Below are positions 1 through 9,938 of a DNA stretch of 64,000 bases, piece after piece; position 1 is the first letter of the stretch, and the number at the start of each line of letters is the position of its first letter. The notes beneath the pieces are model-generated. The model was given only the letters and a program-made list of their open reading frames with translations. It did not search any database and was not told where the DNA came from. The translations under genes and the position numbers were made by a program. Source of the stretch: Geobacter sp. (lineage in GTDB: Bacteria; Desulfobacterota; Desulfuromonadia; Geobacterales; DSM-12255); NCBI GenBank assembly GCA_009684525.1, contig WKKR01000005.1, forward strand, positions 62,001-126,000, in the 5' to 3' direction.

Positions 1-1415
<1,415 letters not shown>

Positions 1416-1545
1416 CGACGGTTCTCCTGTAAAGAGGTAATGAATGTAACAGTGCACGCTACCACAAAGCATATTTTTGCTCAACCGAAAAGGGCGTTAC
1501 AGCCGATCCCGCCGCCATCTTCCGTCCCGGCATGATCGCAGGCGC

Positions 1546-1579
1546 ACAAAAAAAGGACCCCCGAATTTCGGGGGTCCTT
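1546..1579 (-). terminator. Rho-independent terminator of the 12-haem cytochrome gene
   Basis: Near-perfect inverted repeat with 13-bp arms (1553-1565 and 1567-1579, core GGACCCCCGAA/TTCGGGGGTCC). On the minus strand it is followed by seven T residues (1552-1546). It lies 38 bases downstream of the cytochrome stop codon and just ahead of secA. Confidence 0.9.
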
Positions 1580-1616
1580 GATTGCTACAGCCCTGCGTCA
1601 GTCTACAGACGGCTTG

Positions 1617-2477
1617 CTACTTCTTCGCTCCTACCGGCAGGTCGTGGACGTTGATATGGCAGGTCAGGCAGTTCGGGTAACGGTCCAGAATACCCTTGGC
1701 GTGCGGTGCCGGGTGGCACTCGGTGCACTTGGGCACGTACTTGTGCTTGCCATGGTGGCAGACGGCGCAGTTGACCTTGCCGTGCTTGCTGGGGGTCTTC
1801 TTCCAATCGCCGAAGGCCTTCTTGTGGCACGAACCGCAGGTAACGGCAGGGGTATCCTTCTCATAGGTGATCTGCAGCGGCCGGTGCACCGGGTGACACT
1901 TGGTGCAGGTATCGAGCTTCTGCCCCTCGTGATGCGGCTTGTGGCAGTTGAAGCAGGAGGGGATATAGCCGTGAGAGGTGTGGCACTTGGTGCAGGCAAC
2001 CTTGGTATGCTTGCTCTGGAACTTGGTGAGCTGCTCCTGCGGACCGGGGTGGCACTGGACACAGGCACCGGTCAGCTTGGTGGTGATGGCGATCTTCTTC
2101 GGTGCGTGGGGGTTACTGTGGCAGCCGGCGCAATCCGTCACCTTCGGGCCGTGCGGGTCGGTGTGGCAGTTGGCGCACTTGGGCATGATCGCGTCGTAGT
2201 TCCCCTTCTTGGGGTTGTAGACGTGAAATGCGGTGTGGCATTTCTGGCAGTCGAAACGGTGCTTGCCACCATTGTCCTTGAGATTCGCGTACAGGCTCGG
2301 GTGGCACTGGCCGCACTGGCTGGCGGTCAGTGGCTGCGGCGTAGAGGCATACATCTCGGGCGCTACCGGAATCTGCACCTTCAGCTTGCCGGTCCCCTGG
2401 GCAGCGAATGCCGATCCGGCAATAACGCAGAGGGCCACCATGATCGCCGCAATGATCTGTCTTTTTGTTCCTCTCAT
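1617..2477 (-). CDS. Secreted dodecahaem c-type cytochrome
   Basis: The 286-residue product has a signal peptide (charged start, hydrophobic stretch, SAFA-AQ cleavage site) and no lipobox Cys. It contains twelve CxxCH motifs spaced over the whole mature chain (CGQCH, CQKCH, CANCH, CAGCH, CVQCH, CTKCH, CFNCH, CTKCH, CGSCH, CAVCH, CTECH, CLTCH), plus many extra His residues for distal ligation, often as HxxH. It is therefore a periplasmic or extracellular electron-transfer protein with about 12 haems in under 260 mature residues. The ATG at 2477 is chosen because a strong GAGGAGG site precedes it and the signal peptide starts there; the frame stays open upstream but codes no plausible N-terminus. 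It is monocistronic, with its own terminator. A role with the adjacent uptake hydrogenase is plausible but inferred. The exact cytochrome family cannot be named from sequence alone. Confidence 0.93.
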   Translation of the reverse strand: MRGTKRQIIAAIMVALCVIAGSAFAAQGTGKLKVQIPVAPEMYASTPQPLTASQCGQCHPSLYANLKDNGGKHRFDCQKCHTAFHVYNPKKGNYDAIMPKCANCHTDPHGPKVTDCAGCHSNPHAPKKIAITTKLTGACVQCHPGPQEQLTKFQSKHTKVACTKCHTSHGYIPSCFNCHKPHHEGQKLDTCTKCHPVHRPLQITYEKDTPAVTCGSCHKKAFGDWKKTPSKHGKVNCAVCHHGKHKYVPKCTECHPAPHAKGILDRYPNCLTCHINVHDLPVGAKK

Positions 2478-2610
2478 CAAACCCTTCCTCCTCTCAGAAA
2501 ATAATGTAACGCTCCATGGCTGAGCCCGGTGCGTACCATTCATCCCATTTACGAAACAGGTACTTGGCCCTGGAAGGGCTGACCGTGCACACCGGTCGTC
2601 CGATCCCAAA

Positions 2611-2620
2611 GTGTATACAC
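2611..2620. promoter_or_regulatory. GTATAC-cored palindrome upstream of the cytochrome gene
   Basis: Perfect 10-bp palindrome GTGTATACAC, 134 bases upstream of the cytochrome start. It shares the GTATAC core with three sites upstream of the hydrogenase operon (8776-8921). The shape fits a GntR/FadR-type or similar dimeric operator, but no regulator is identified here. Confidence 0.4.
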
Positions 2621-2894
2621 AGGCTTAATAAATAATGCCTAAGGTGGCATCCTGTCAACCATTGATGCAGTCCTGCCCGGAAAAAAAGTGCATGCCTGCC
2701 GAACGCATCCGGGCGTACCCCCCTGCAACGCCCGGATGAACGGACGTTCAGGGAAAAATCATGTGTGATTACTAATCACAAATCAGGAGAATAAGCAACC
2801 TCTTTTATCAGTTTCGCCACCCGGCTCTTCATGCCCCTATGCTCGCACAAGACAGCCACAACCGCTGCAGCCGTCCGGGAGATGCCCGGCAGAC

Positions 2895-2923
2895 AAAAGG
2901 CCTGCCGCATATGCAGACAGGCC
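2895..2923 (-). terminator. Probable terminator of the hyb operon
   Basis: Inverted repeat GGCCTG (2899-2904) / CAGGCC (2918-2923) with a self-complementary GCATATGC loop, followed on the minus strand by TTTT. It lies about 55 bases after the hybP stop. The T run is short, so confidence is moderate. The rest of 2478-2977 between the hyb operon and the cytochrome gene shows no credible gene. Confidence 0.55.
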
Positions 2924-2977
2924 ATCTCATCGCAACGATCCCGAGCTGTTTTTGTGCAGGATTGCCCCAAGCCGGTC

Positions 2978-3457
2978 TCAGGAATACGGCTCAACCTTTA
3001 CGCCGAACAGACGCAGCTCTTCAGCCACCAGGTCAGCCAGCCTGCCGATGTTGGCGGCTACCTCGTCCGATAGCGTCAGACCGGTATCCAGCGATTTCGG
3101 CTCGATGCCGAACAGCACGACCTTTTCCGGCATGGCATCGGTCATCTGGCAGACTGCGAGCAGATCGGAAATCCCCAGTTGGTGGGGCGATATCTTATCC
3201 CGGAACAGGGCCGGAACATGCTGCCCCTCGAACCGGGTAAGGGTTCCGCAGGGGTTTCCGCTTCTGATAACATCCACCAGGATCAGGAGGTCCCGCCCCT
3301 GGATGTACTGTAACAGCTCGATGCCGCTGGTGCCGCCATCCAGGATCTCAACCCCCGGCGGGACCCGGTACTTGCGCGCGAATTCCTCGACAGCCTTGCC
3401 GCCTGCCCCTTCATCCTGCAGCAGCAGGTTGCCGACCCCCATGACCAGAACATTCAT
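2978..3457 (-). CDS. hybP: [NiFe]-hydrogenase maturation endopeptidase HybP (HybD/HycI family)
   Basis: This 159-residue protein belongs to the HybD/HycI (M52) peptidases, which bind the Ni of the nearly mature large subunit and clip its C-terminal tail. The N-terminal GVGNLLLQDEG motif carries the conserved acidic Ni ligand, LVDVI supplies a conserved Asp and ISPHQLG the conserved His. It is the last gene of the operon, starting 9 bases after hybL stops, which fits its substrate being the product of the preceding gene. The protein acts in the cytoplasm before Tat export of the assembled enzyme. Length is normal for the family. Confidence 0.92.
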   Translation of the reverse strand: MNVLVMGVGNLLLQDEGAGGKAVEEFARKYRVPPGVEILDGGTSGIELLQYIQGRDLLILVDVIRSGNPCGTLTRFEGQHVPALFRDKISPHQLGISDLLAVCQMTDAMPEKVVLFGIEPKSLDTGLTLSDEVAANIGRLADLVAEELRLFGVKVEPYS

Positions 3458-3466
3458 GTCGGTGCC

Positions 3467-5167
3467 CTATAAGGCCCTGACCGAAACGATCTCTGTGTTT
3501 TCCTTGTCCACCATGTGGATGGCGCAGGCAAGGCAGGGGTCGAAGGAATGGACTGTTCTGAGCACCTCCAGCGGCTTTTCCGGCACCGCCACAGGGGTAC
3601 CGACCAAGGATGCCTCGTAGGGGCCCGGAGCATCTTTTGCATTCCTGGGGCTCGAATTCCAGGTCGAGGGAACAACGGCCTGGTAGTTTTTGATCTTTTT
3701 GTCGGCAATGACGATCCAGTGGGAAAGCACGCCACGGGGAGCCTCGTGGAAACCGACCCCGCGTACCTCCCCCTTCGGAAACTCCGGCTGATTGAAGGTT
3801 CGGGTATCACCCTTGCCGATGTTGTCCATGAGGAGCTGCCACTGCCGTTCCAGGGTCTCGTACAGCACTGCCGCTCGCACCCCCCTGGCAGCATGGCGAC
3901 CGATGGTCGAATGGAGCGCCTCGATGGAGACCGAAGCGCCGGACAGCCTGCCGATGGTGGCAAGCGCCTTGTCGGTATATTTCCGTGTCGCTTCATGCCC
4001 CGCGGCATAGAGGCAGAGCACATTGGCCAACGGCCCCACCTGGGCAGGGGCGTCCCTGAAGGTGGGGGCCTTTACCCAGGAGTATTTCTCGTCTTCGAGG
4101 AAATCGGTGTAGCCCGGCTCGGTCTCCTCCTCCCAGGGATGACGGTTCCAGTCCCCCTTGTACCAGGAGTGCTTGACGCTTTCCCTGACCCCCTTGACGA
4201 AGCTCTCGTCCTCGAAGTTCCTGATGGGGGAGAACCGGCCCACGTCCCCGGCGGGGATATACCCACCTGGCAGCTCGAAGACCGTCCCCTTGGTGTCGAG
4301 CGGGAATTCGGGGACGCATAAGTAGTTGGTCACACCGGCGCCGTACGCGGTCCAGTCCCGGTAACTGGCGCCAATGGCGCAGACATCGGTAAAGTAGACA
4401 TTGTTCACGAAATCGCCCAGCTCGTCTATCAGGGTCTTGACGTAGTAGAGCCGCTCCAGCGACAGGGTCGACGGGCTGTCGGTATTGATCGGGTTTGCCA
4501 CCCCCCCCACTGCCAGATTCTGGATGTGCGGCGTCTTGGCCCCCAGGATGGAGATGATGATGTTCGCCTTGCGTTGTATCTCAAGGGCCTGCAGGTAATG
4601 GGTACAGGCGAGCAGGTTGACTTCCGGGGAAAGCCTCATGGCAGGATGCCCCCAGTAGCCGTTGGCGAAAATCCCCAACTGGCCGCTCCCGACAAATCCC
4701 TTGAGTTTCTCCTGGACCCTGGCGAACTCCTGGGAGCTGTTGAGGCTCCAGCTGGACATTTCCTGGGCAAGGGAGGCGACCTTCCGCGGCTCCGCCTTGA
4801 GCGCGGAGGTGACATCGACCCAGTCCAGGGCCGACAGGTGGTAGAAGTGGACGATATGATCCTGGATCGCGTGGGCAGCGATCATGATATTCCTGATGTA
4901 CTGGGCATTCAGGGGGATCTCCATCTTCAGGGCGCTCTCCACGGAACGGACCGAAGCGATGGCGTGCACCGTGGTGCAGACCCCGCAGATCCTCTGGGTA
5001 AAGAGCCATGCATCGCGGGGGTCCCGCCCCTTCAGGATGAGCTCGATGCCGCGCCACATCTGCCCCGAAGCCCATGCCTTGCTGACATGGCCATTGTCCA
5101 GCTCGCAATCCACCCGCAGATGACCCTCTATTCTCGTGACCGGATCAATGGTAATTCGCTTTGCCAT
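3467..5167 (-). CDS. hybL: Uptake [NiFe]-hydrogenase large (catalytic) subunit
   Basis: This 566-residue protein is the Ni-Fe active-site subunit that splits H2. The N-terminal RICGVCT motif (around residue 60) and the C-terminal DPCLACAIH motif supply the four Cys ligands of the Ni-Fe centre. After the final His come 15 residues, the tail removed by HybP. The family signature RIEGHLR is present near residue 15. The subunit itself has no signal peptide and would be carried through the Tat system by the small subunit. It lies between hybB (58-base gap) and hybP (9-base gap) in one operon. The hybS-A-B-L-P order is that of the Geobacter membrane-bound, periplasm-facing uptake hydrogenase. Confidence 0.96.
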   Translation of the reverse strand: MAKRITIDPVTRIEGHLRVDCELDNGHVSKAWASGQMWRGIELILKGRDPRDAWLFTQRICGVCTTVHAIASVRSVESALKMEIPLNAQYIRNIMIAAHAIQDHIVHFYHLSALDWVDVTSALKAEPRKVASLAQEMSSWSLNSSQEFARVQEKLKGFVGSGQLGIFANGYWGHPAMRLSPEVNLLACTHYLQALEIQRKANIIISILGAKTPHIQNLAVGGVANPINTDSPSTLSLERLYYVKTLIDELGDFVNNVYFTDVCAIGASYRDWTAYGAGVTNYLCVPEFPLDTKGTVFELPGGYIPAGDVGRFSPIRNFEDESFVKGVRESVKHSWYKGDWNRHPWEEETEPGYTDFLEDEKYSWVKAPTFRDAPAQVGPLANVLCLYAAGHEATRKYTDKALATIGRLSGASVSIEALHSTIGRHAARGVRAAVLYETLERQWQLLMDNIGKGDTRTFNQPEFPKGEVRGVGFHEAPRGVLSHWIVIADKKIKNYQAVVPSTWNSSPRNAKDAPGPYEASLVGTPVAVPEKPLEVLRTVHSFDPCLACAIHMVDKENTEIVSVRAL

Positions 5168-5225
5168 ACATCCCTCCGTTGGAATCCCCTGCTGATGGGG
5201 TCTGTCGCCTCGCTTCCGGCTCCGG

Positions 5226-6428
5226 TCAGTGGTCTGTTTCAGGGAAGAGATTCAGGTATTTCGCACAAACCTTGAAGCCGAGAATGGCGAAGGCGATCAT
5301 ACCGGTGGTGAGCACCAACTCCATCAGGGAGGGAAAATAGTCGCTCCCTGCCCTGTTTGCATATTCGGAAACCGCGAAAACCCCCACGTTCAGGCGATTC
5401 ATCAGCACCCCGACGATGACGAGGATGTTCGCCGCGAATAGCACCTCAGGGTTCGACCGGTTCTTTTTCCCTGCCAGCAGCAGCAGAGGAAGCAGAACGC
5501 CGATGGCCATCTCCAGCAGCCACATGATCCCGAGGAAGCCTTCCGAGACCAGGGCGCCGACACCGGGACCGGTCAGCAGGTGGCCGATCTTCATCGCCGC
5601 ATAGAGTGAGCCGATGACCAGGACCCCCCTGGCCAGCCCCTGCAGCACATCCAGGGACGGCACATGGTTGAAGACCTTGCCGGTAAGGATCGTCTCGAAG
5701 CTGACCATGGAAAGCCCCATCATGATTGCCGATACCAGGAACATGTAGGGGATGAACTTGCTGTACCAGAGGGGCGACAGCTTGCTCGGCGCTATCAGGT
5801 AGACCGCGCCGAGAGAGGACTGATGCAGGAGCGACAAGAGCACCCCGAACAGGACGATCCCGACCATGCACCTGTTCACCCATCTCAGAACCCCGGTCCA
5901 GCCGAGCTTTTCAAAGACCATGGGGCTCGACTCGGTGGCCAGGGTGGAGGTGTAGAGCACCACGTGGATAGCCACGATGAACATGATGGAGTTGACCTGC
6001 CACATCACCATCGGGTGCCAGATGACAAAGGAACGGCCGATATCCAGGCAGATGGACATGGCTGCCAGCAGGTAGCCGAAGAAGGCGTTCAGGATCGACG
6101 CACGGACGATACACTTGTACTTTTTCCAATTGAGGATATAGACCATGGCAGCGACGATGAAGCCACCTGCGGCCATTGCGACCCCGCCCAGGACATCGAA
6201 GGAGATCCAGAGCCCCCAGGGCCAGTAGTCGTTCAGATTGGTCGAGGCCCCCATCCCCAGCAGCAGCCGGTAAGCCGCGACAGCAGCCGCGGCGATGATC
6301 AGGGCAAGGAGAATCCTGGTGAACGGCGTATCCATCTTGATGCCGAGATGGTCGCTGTGCCTGTCGTCCAGGAGCCTGTTCACGACACTCCCCAGTTTCG
6401 GGCCGAGGTACCTGGTACAGTCAATCAT
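5226..6428 (-). CDS. hybB: Hydrogenase integral membrane subunit HybB (NrfD family)
   Basis: The 400-residue product is strongly hydrophobic, with about ten membrane segments. It resembles the NrfD/PsrC-type quinone-reactive membrane subunits such as E. coli HybB. It would pass electrons from the HybA iron-sulfur protein to the menaquinone pool. The start at 6428 (MIDCTRYL) is chosen because it overlaps the hybA stop by 8 bases (ATGATTGA) and has a GGAGGAGA site inside hybA. Longer in-frame starts up to 6536 would overlap hybA by over 100 bases and encode a non-membrane, Arg-rich leader. Translational coupling with hybA is likely. Confidence 0.92.
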   Translation of the reverse strand: MIDCTRYLGPKLGSVVNRLLDDRHSDHLGIKMDTPFTRILLALIIAAAAVAAYRLLLGMGASTNLNDYWPWGLWISFDVLGGVAMAAGGFIVAAMVYILNWKKYKCIVRASILNAFFGYLLAAMSICLDIGRSFVIWHPMVMWQVNSIMFIVAIHVVLYTSTLATESSPMVFEKLGWTGVLRWVNRCMVGIVLFGVLLSLLHQSSLGAVYLIAPSKLSPLWYSKFIPYMFLVSAIMMGLSMVSFETILTGKVFNHVPSLDVLQGLARGVLVIGSLYAAMKIGHLLTGPGVGALVSEGFLGIMWLLEMAIGVLLPLLLLAGKKNRSNPEVLFAANILVIVGVLMNRLNVGVFAVSEYANRAGSDYFPSLMELVLTTGMIAFAILGFKVCAKYLNLFPETDH

Positions 6429-7503
6429 GCTTCTCCTCCTTGTCCTTGCCATGCTTTGCCATGCGGCTCGTAATCGCATGGATCGTAGTCCCTCCCAGGA
6501 AGACCCCGGCAAAGACCCACGGGATTTTGGCAACATAGGCCCATGTCAGATCGGGCAGGGCCGAATGGGGGATATCCGTGTCGAAACCGAGGAGCTCGAA
6601 GGAAACCCCTGAAAGCATGATGTTCTGCGTCCCTCCCGCCTCGCTCAATCCATAGACCCGGTCAGCATAGCGGGAAACCTTCCTGAGCGAGGTCTCCTTG
6701 GAGTCGAGGGTCTTGATCGGGTATTCATACTCGGTGCCCGGCTTCATGGAAAACCGCTTCTTGGCCTCCTGGCGCAAATCCTCCACCCGCCCGAAGATCG
6801 TGGCGCCGGTCGGGCAGAACTCGGCGCACGCCGAATATTTCCCCTCTGCGAAACGGTGCCGGCAGAGCTGGCACTTCCGCACCTCTGGCCAGGCAGAGTC
6901 CCATTCGTAACGGGGAACATTGAAGGGGCAGGCAATCTGGCAGTAGCGGCAGCCGATGCACCGGTAGGCCTCGTAGTACACGGCTCCATTGACGGGGTCC
7001 TTCTTGAAGGCGCCGGCCGGGCAGACAGAGGCGCAGGCAGGGGTGATACAGTGCAGGCACTGCTGCTTGAAGAAGGCATGACCGTTCACGGGAGAGTCCT
7101 TCTGCTCGCCGGTTCCGTTGCGGTAGACCTTGATGATGCTGAGGGTCTTGCCGGTAAGGTCCTGGGAGGCATCCCAGATCCCTTCATTCCCCTTGATCCC
7201 ACCGGTCTCATAAGGTGGGTCAGTGGCTTTCTCTTCCCCCTCGGGAGACCTGCAGAGCAGGGCATCGCAGACGCCACTCACCATGCCGTCCCTGTGAAGC
7301 GCACCGCCGGGGACGCTGTTGTGGATCTTGCAGTTGACCATGCACGACTTGCAGCCGATGCAGAGGGTTGCATCGTAGAGGATGCCCACGGCTTTCGGGG
7401 GCAGCTCCTTGGTCATCCTGGCATCAACATCCGGTACAGCCGCAGCCATGACCACTCCGCTCCCTGCGACCCCTTTCAGAAAATCCCGTCTGCTGATCGT
7501 CAT
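6421..7503 (-). CDS. hybA: Hydrogenase iron-sulfur electron-transfer subunit HybA
   Basis: This 360-residue ferredoxin-like protein has four Cys clusters typical of periplasmic 4x[4Fe-4S] proteins: CIGCKSCMVNC, CLHCITPACASVCP, CIGCRYCQIACP, and CQLCRHR with a later CAEFCPTG. The N-terminus has a Tat motif (SRRDFLK, residues 4-10) and a hydrophobic stretch. A C-terminal membrane segment precedes the basic tail. It would relay electrons between HybS and HybB. The ATG at 7503 starts one base after the hybS stop, with a GGAGGAG site upstream. The longer frame to 7557 adds no recognisable domain and would put the Tat motif internally. Confidence 0.95.
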   Translation of the reverse strand: MTISRRDFLKGVAGSGVVMAAAVPDVDARMTKELPPKAVGILYDATLCIGCKSCMVNCKIHNSVPGGALHRDGMVSGVCDALLCRSPEGEEKATDPPYETGGIKGNEGIWDASQDLTGKTLSIIKVYRNGTGEQKDSPVNGHAFFKQQCLHCITPACASVCPAGAFKKDPVNGAVYYEAYRCIGCRYCQIACPFNVPRYEWDSAWPEVRKCQLCRHRFAEGKYSACAEFCPTGATIFGRVEDLRQEAKKRFSMKPGTEYEYPIKTLDSKETSLRKVSRYADRVYGLSEAGGTQNIMLSGVSFELLGFDTDIPHSALPDLTWAYVAKIPWVFAGVFLGGTTIHAITSRMAKHGKDKEEKHD

Positions 7504-7504
7504 G

Positions 7505-8659
7505 TCACTCCTCCTTCTGCCGGTCAGCCCCTTTTGCCGCGGAAGGGTCAGTGCCACCGTCCTTCTTCCTGCCCAGATTGGTCAGTAGTGCCGCGCCCGA
7601 TGCTCCGACCGCGATGCCGGCGGTGCCGGCGGCAAACGACTTGATGCCCGCAGGCAATGAGTGTTTGTCCGGGAATGCCTCGCTGAAGAAGGTGGGTGGG
7701 GTGAAATCCTTGATGGTGGCCAGGGTATGCAGCGGCGCGGAAAAGCCGACCCCTTTCTCGGCACAGCCGAAGCAGGGGTGCCCGGTCCCGACCGGCCAGG
7801 CGCCGGCGCCGGCATCGCCGAACAGGATCGACGGGCAGTTGGCGTGGGTCTCCGGACCCTTGCAGCCGAGTTTGTAGAGACAGGCGCCCTTGCGATGCAG
7901 ATCGTCGCCGAACTGGGTCGCAAAGCGGCCGGCATCGAAGTGCGGCCTTCGTTCGCAGTTTTCGTGAATGAGCCTGCTGTAGGCGAACAATGGCCTCCCC
8001 GCGGTATCGAGCTGGGGGAGCTTCTGGTAGGTCAGGAAGTGGAGAATGGTCGAGAGGAGGTTATAGGGGCTGGGAGGACAGCCGGGGATGGTCACCACCG
8101 CTTTCCCTGCCAGGAGCTCCGGTATTCCTTTGGCTTCCGTGGGATTCGGCGCAGCAGCGGCGACCCCGCCCCAGGAAGCGCATGAGCCCATGGCGATAAT
8201 GGCCGCGGCATGGGGCGCTGTCTCCTGGAGGATGCTCAGCGCGGTCTTGCCGGCGATCTTGCAGTAGATGCCGTTGTCCCTGGTGGGGATGGCGCCGTCC
8301 ACCACGAGGATGAACTTCCCCTTGTTCTCCCGTATCGATTGCTCCTTGGCTGCCTCGACCTGGTGACCGGACGCCGCGCTGAGCGTTTCGGAATAATCCA
8401 GAGAGATCATGTCGAGGATCAGGCTCTCGATGGTGGGATGATTGGCCCGCAAGAGCGATTCCACACACCCGGTGCACTCCTGGAAGGAGAGCCAGATCAC
8501 CGGCGGCCGCCTGGGATTGACAATGGCCTCGGCAATCCGGGTGCCGGCACTGAGGGGAAGCCCCAGCCCCACAGCCACTACCGAGCAGTACTTCAGGAAA
8601 TCCCTGCGCGATACCCCTCCAAGCTTCTGTTTGACTGCGTCAAACTCATGAGAATCCAT
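7505..8659 (-). CDS. hybS: Uptake [NiFe]-hydrogenase small subunit
   Basis: The 384-residue small subunit carries the Fe-S relay from the Ni-Fe site. A Tat signal (SRRDFLK, residues 17-23) is followed by a hydrophobic core and AEA. The proximal cluster motif ECTGCVES lies around residue 65, and further Cys residues (GCPPSP, CERRPHF, CLYKLGC, HPCFGCAEKG) match the other clusters. A C-terminal hydrophobic segment ends in NLGRKK and probably anchors the enzyme on the periplasmic face. The ATG at 8659 has an AGGAGG site; the 27 extra in-frame residues upstream look non-coding. It is the first gene of hybSABLP, and maturation genes (hyp) are not in this window. Confidence 0.95.
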   Translation of the reverse strand: MDSHEFDAVKQKLGGVSRRDFLKYCSVVAVGLGLPLSAGTRIAEAIVNPRRPPVIWLSFQECTGCVESLLRANHPTIESLILDMISLDYSETLSAASGHQVEAAKEQSIRENKGKFILVVDGAIPTRDNGIYCKIAGKTALSILQETAPHAAAIIAMGSCASWGGVAAAAPNPTEAKGIPELLAGKAVVTIPGCPPSPYNLLSTILHFLTYQKLPQLDTAGRPLFAYSRLIHENCERRPHFDAGRFATQFGDDLHRKGACLYKLGCKGPETHANCPSILFGDAGAGAWPVGTGHPCFGCAEKGVGFSAPLHTLATIKDFTPPTFFSEAFPDKHSLPAGIKSFAAGTAGIAVGASGAALLTNLGRKKDGGTDPSAAKGADRQKEE

Positions 8660-8775
8660 GACGCCTCCTGTCGCTCGCAATGGCATGCCATCGGCCGCTC
8701 TGCTGCCCGGGAGGCGGCCGGCATCCGGCCTGTCGGACAACGGACCACCACCCTCTTTTAATTATTATTCGCTAA

Positions 8776-8921
8776 TTGTATACAACAACGATGCCAAGCG
8801 TATACAAAAGGAAGGAGGCCAAAGGGGATTATTCAAAAGCAGACAAACCTTTTTATTCCAATTGGTTACACAACAAGCAGACACAAGCGGACCGCTCCGG
8901 GCCAGTCGCCATTGTATACTT
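8776..8921. promoter_or_regulatory. Three GTATAC-cored palindromes upstream of hybS
   Basis: TTGTATACAA (8776-8785, perfect palindrome), GCGTATACAA (8798-8807) and TTGTATACTT (8912-8921) lie 117-262 bases upstream of hybS. The first two are centred 22 bp apart, about two helical turns, on the same DNA face. A related GTGTATACAC lies upstream of the cytochrome gene. I infer an operator cluster for one dimeric regulator; the regulator is not identified. The 650-base spacer 8660-9311 contains no credible gene. Confidence 0.45.
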
Positions 8922-8965
8922 TTGACCCATATCTATCCTTGATTTACGGGCAATGTGGCTACAAT

Positions 8966-9048
8966 CGATCATTTTCTGCAATAATTACAGAATAATAGGA
9001 TCACAGGCCGCAATTGTATCATTTTGTCCATGAATGTATCATTTTGTC
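8966..9048. repeat. Direct repeats in the hyb/lysE spacer, possibly a solo IS21-type end
   Basis: The 14-mer TGTATCATTTTGTC occurs exactly twice, at 9015-9028 and 9035-9048 (20-bp period). A diverged copy (CGATCATTTTCTGC) lies at 8966-8979. Multiple short direct repeats at an end are typical of IS21-family elements, but no transposase is present here. They could equally be regulator sites for hybS or the LysE gene. Confidence 0.35.
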
Positions 9049-9311
9049 ACACCGACCGGATGTACTATCCGATATGCTGATTTCCGGGAAGGGGGCTCTG
9101 CTTGAGGAAAGGGGCTGAATTGGGATCTATGGGGAGGGGAGTTCACGCAAAGGGGAAACTCGGGGGATTACCAGTTTCCATTTCCATCGATTTTTTGCTA
9201 TCGTTTCATTGCCAGCCGGATCATTAACGTACCCGACCCTACCCAAAACCGCGACTGGCAACGACTACCGATGCACCATGGCCGAAGATTCCCCACCGAA
9301 AAGGATCGCAC

Positions 9312-9932
9312 ATGACCACAGCCACCCTGCTCTATTTCCTGGGCGCATCCATCGCCCTGACCCTGGCGCCGGGCCCCGATAACATCTTCGTCATGACCCA
9401 GGGGATCGCCCGCGGCCGCAGGCCGGCCATCATCACGGCCCTGGGGATGTGCAGCGGCATCAGTGTCCACACCACAGCCGCTGCCTTCGGCATCTCGGCC
9501 CTGTTCTACTCGTCGGCGCTCGCCTTCAACCTGGTAAAGTACGCCGGCGCCGCCTATCTCCTCTACCTGGCCTTCAGGACCCTGCAGGATCGCTCGGCGG
9601 TCAGGCTCGCCACTGCCGACGACAGGCCCGCTGCCGCCCTGTTCAGGCGTGGGTTCATCATGAACGTGCTCAACCCCAAGGTGGCGCTCTTCTTCCTCGC
9701 CTTCCTCCCCCAGTTCGTCACCCCGGCCGCTGGCCACGTCCCCCTGCAGATGCTGCTCCTGGGGCTCATCTTCATGGTGCAGGCCATCGTCATCTTCTGC
9801 CTGATCGGCTATTTTGCCGGCAGCATCGGCAGCTACATCCTTGCCCGGCCGCGGGTCGCCAAGCACTTCGACTGGCTGACCGCCGGGGTCTTCGCCTCGC
9901 TGGGGATCAGGCTCGCCCTGGCGGAGCGGTGA
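9312..9932 (+). CDS. LysE/RhtB-family amino-acid exporter
   Basis: This 206-residue inner-membrane protein has about six membrane segments. The signature near the N-terminus (LTLAPGPDNIFV) is the conserved LysE/RhtB motif, and NVLNPKVALFFLAF follows the third segment. The family exports amino acids such as Lys, homoserine or Thr, but the substrate cannot be told from sequence. An AAGGA site precedes the ATG. It converges on the Crp-type gene with only six bases between the stops and has no strand partner, so it is probably transcribed alone. Confidence 0.9.
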   Translation: MTTATLLYFLGASIALTLAPGPDNIFVMTQGIARGRRPAIITALGMCSGISVHTTAAAFGISALFYSSALAFNLVKYAGAAYLLYLAFRTLQDRSAVRLATADDRPAAALFRRGFIMNVLNPKVALFFLAFLPQFVTPAAGHVPLQMLLLGLIFMVQAIVIFCLIGYFAGSIGSYILARPRVAKHFDWLTAGVFASLGIRLALAER

Positions 9933-9938
9933 CGCCGC

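Noticed and set aside
1578-2504. Plus-strand frame opposite the cytochrome
   Set aside because: Complement of the CxxCH-rich gene; low-complexity Leu/Val/Gly composition with no domain.
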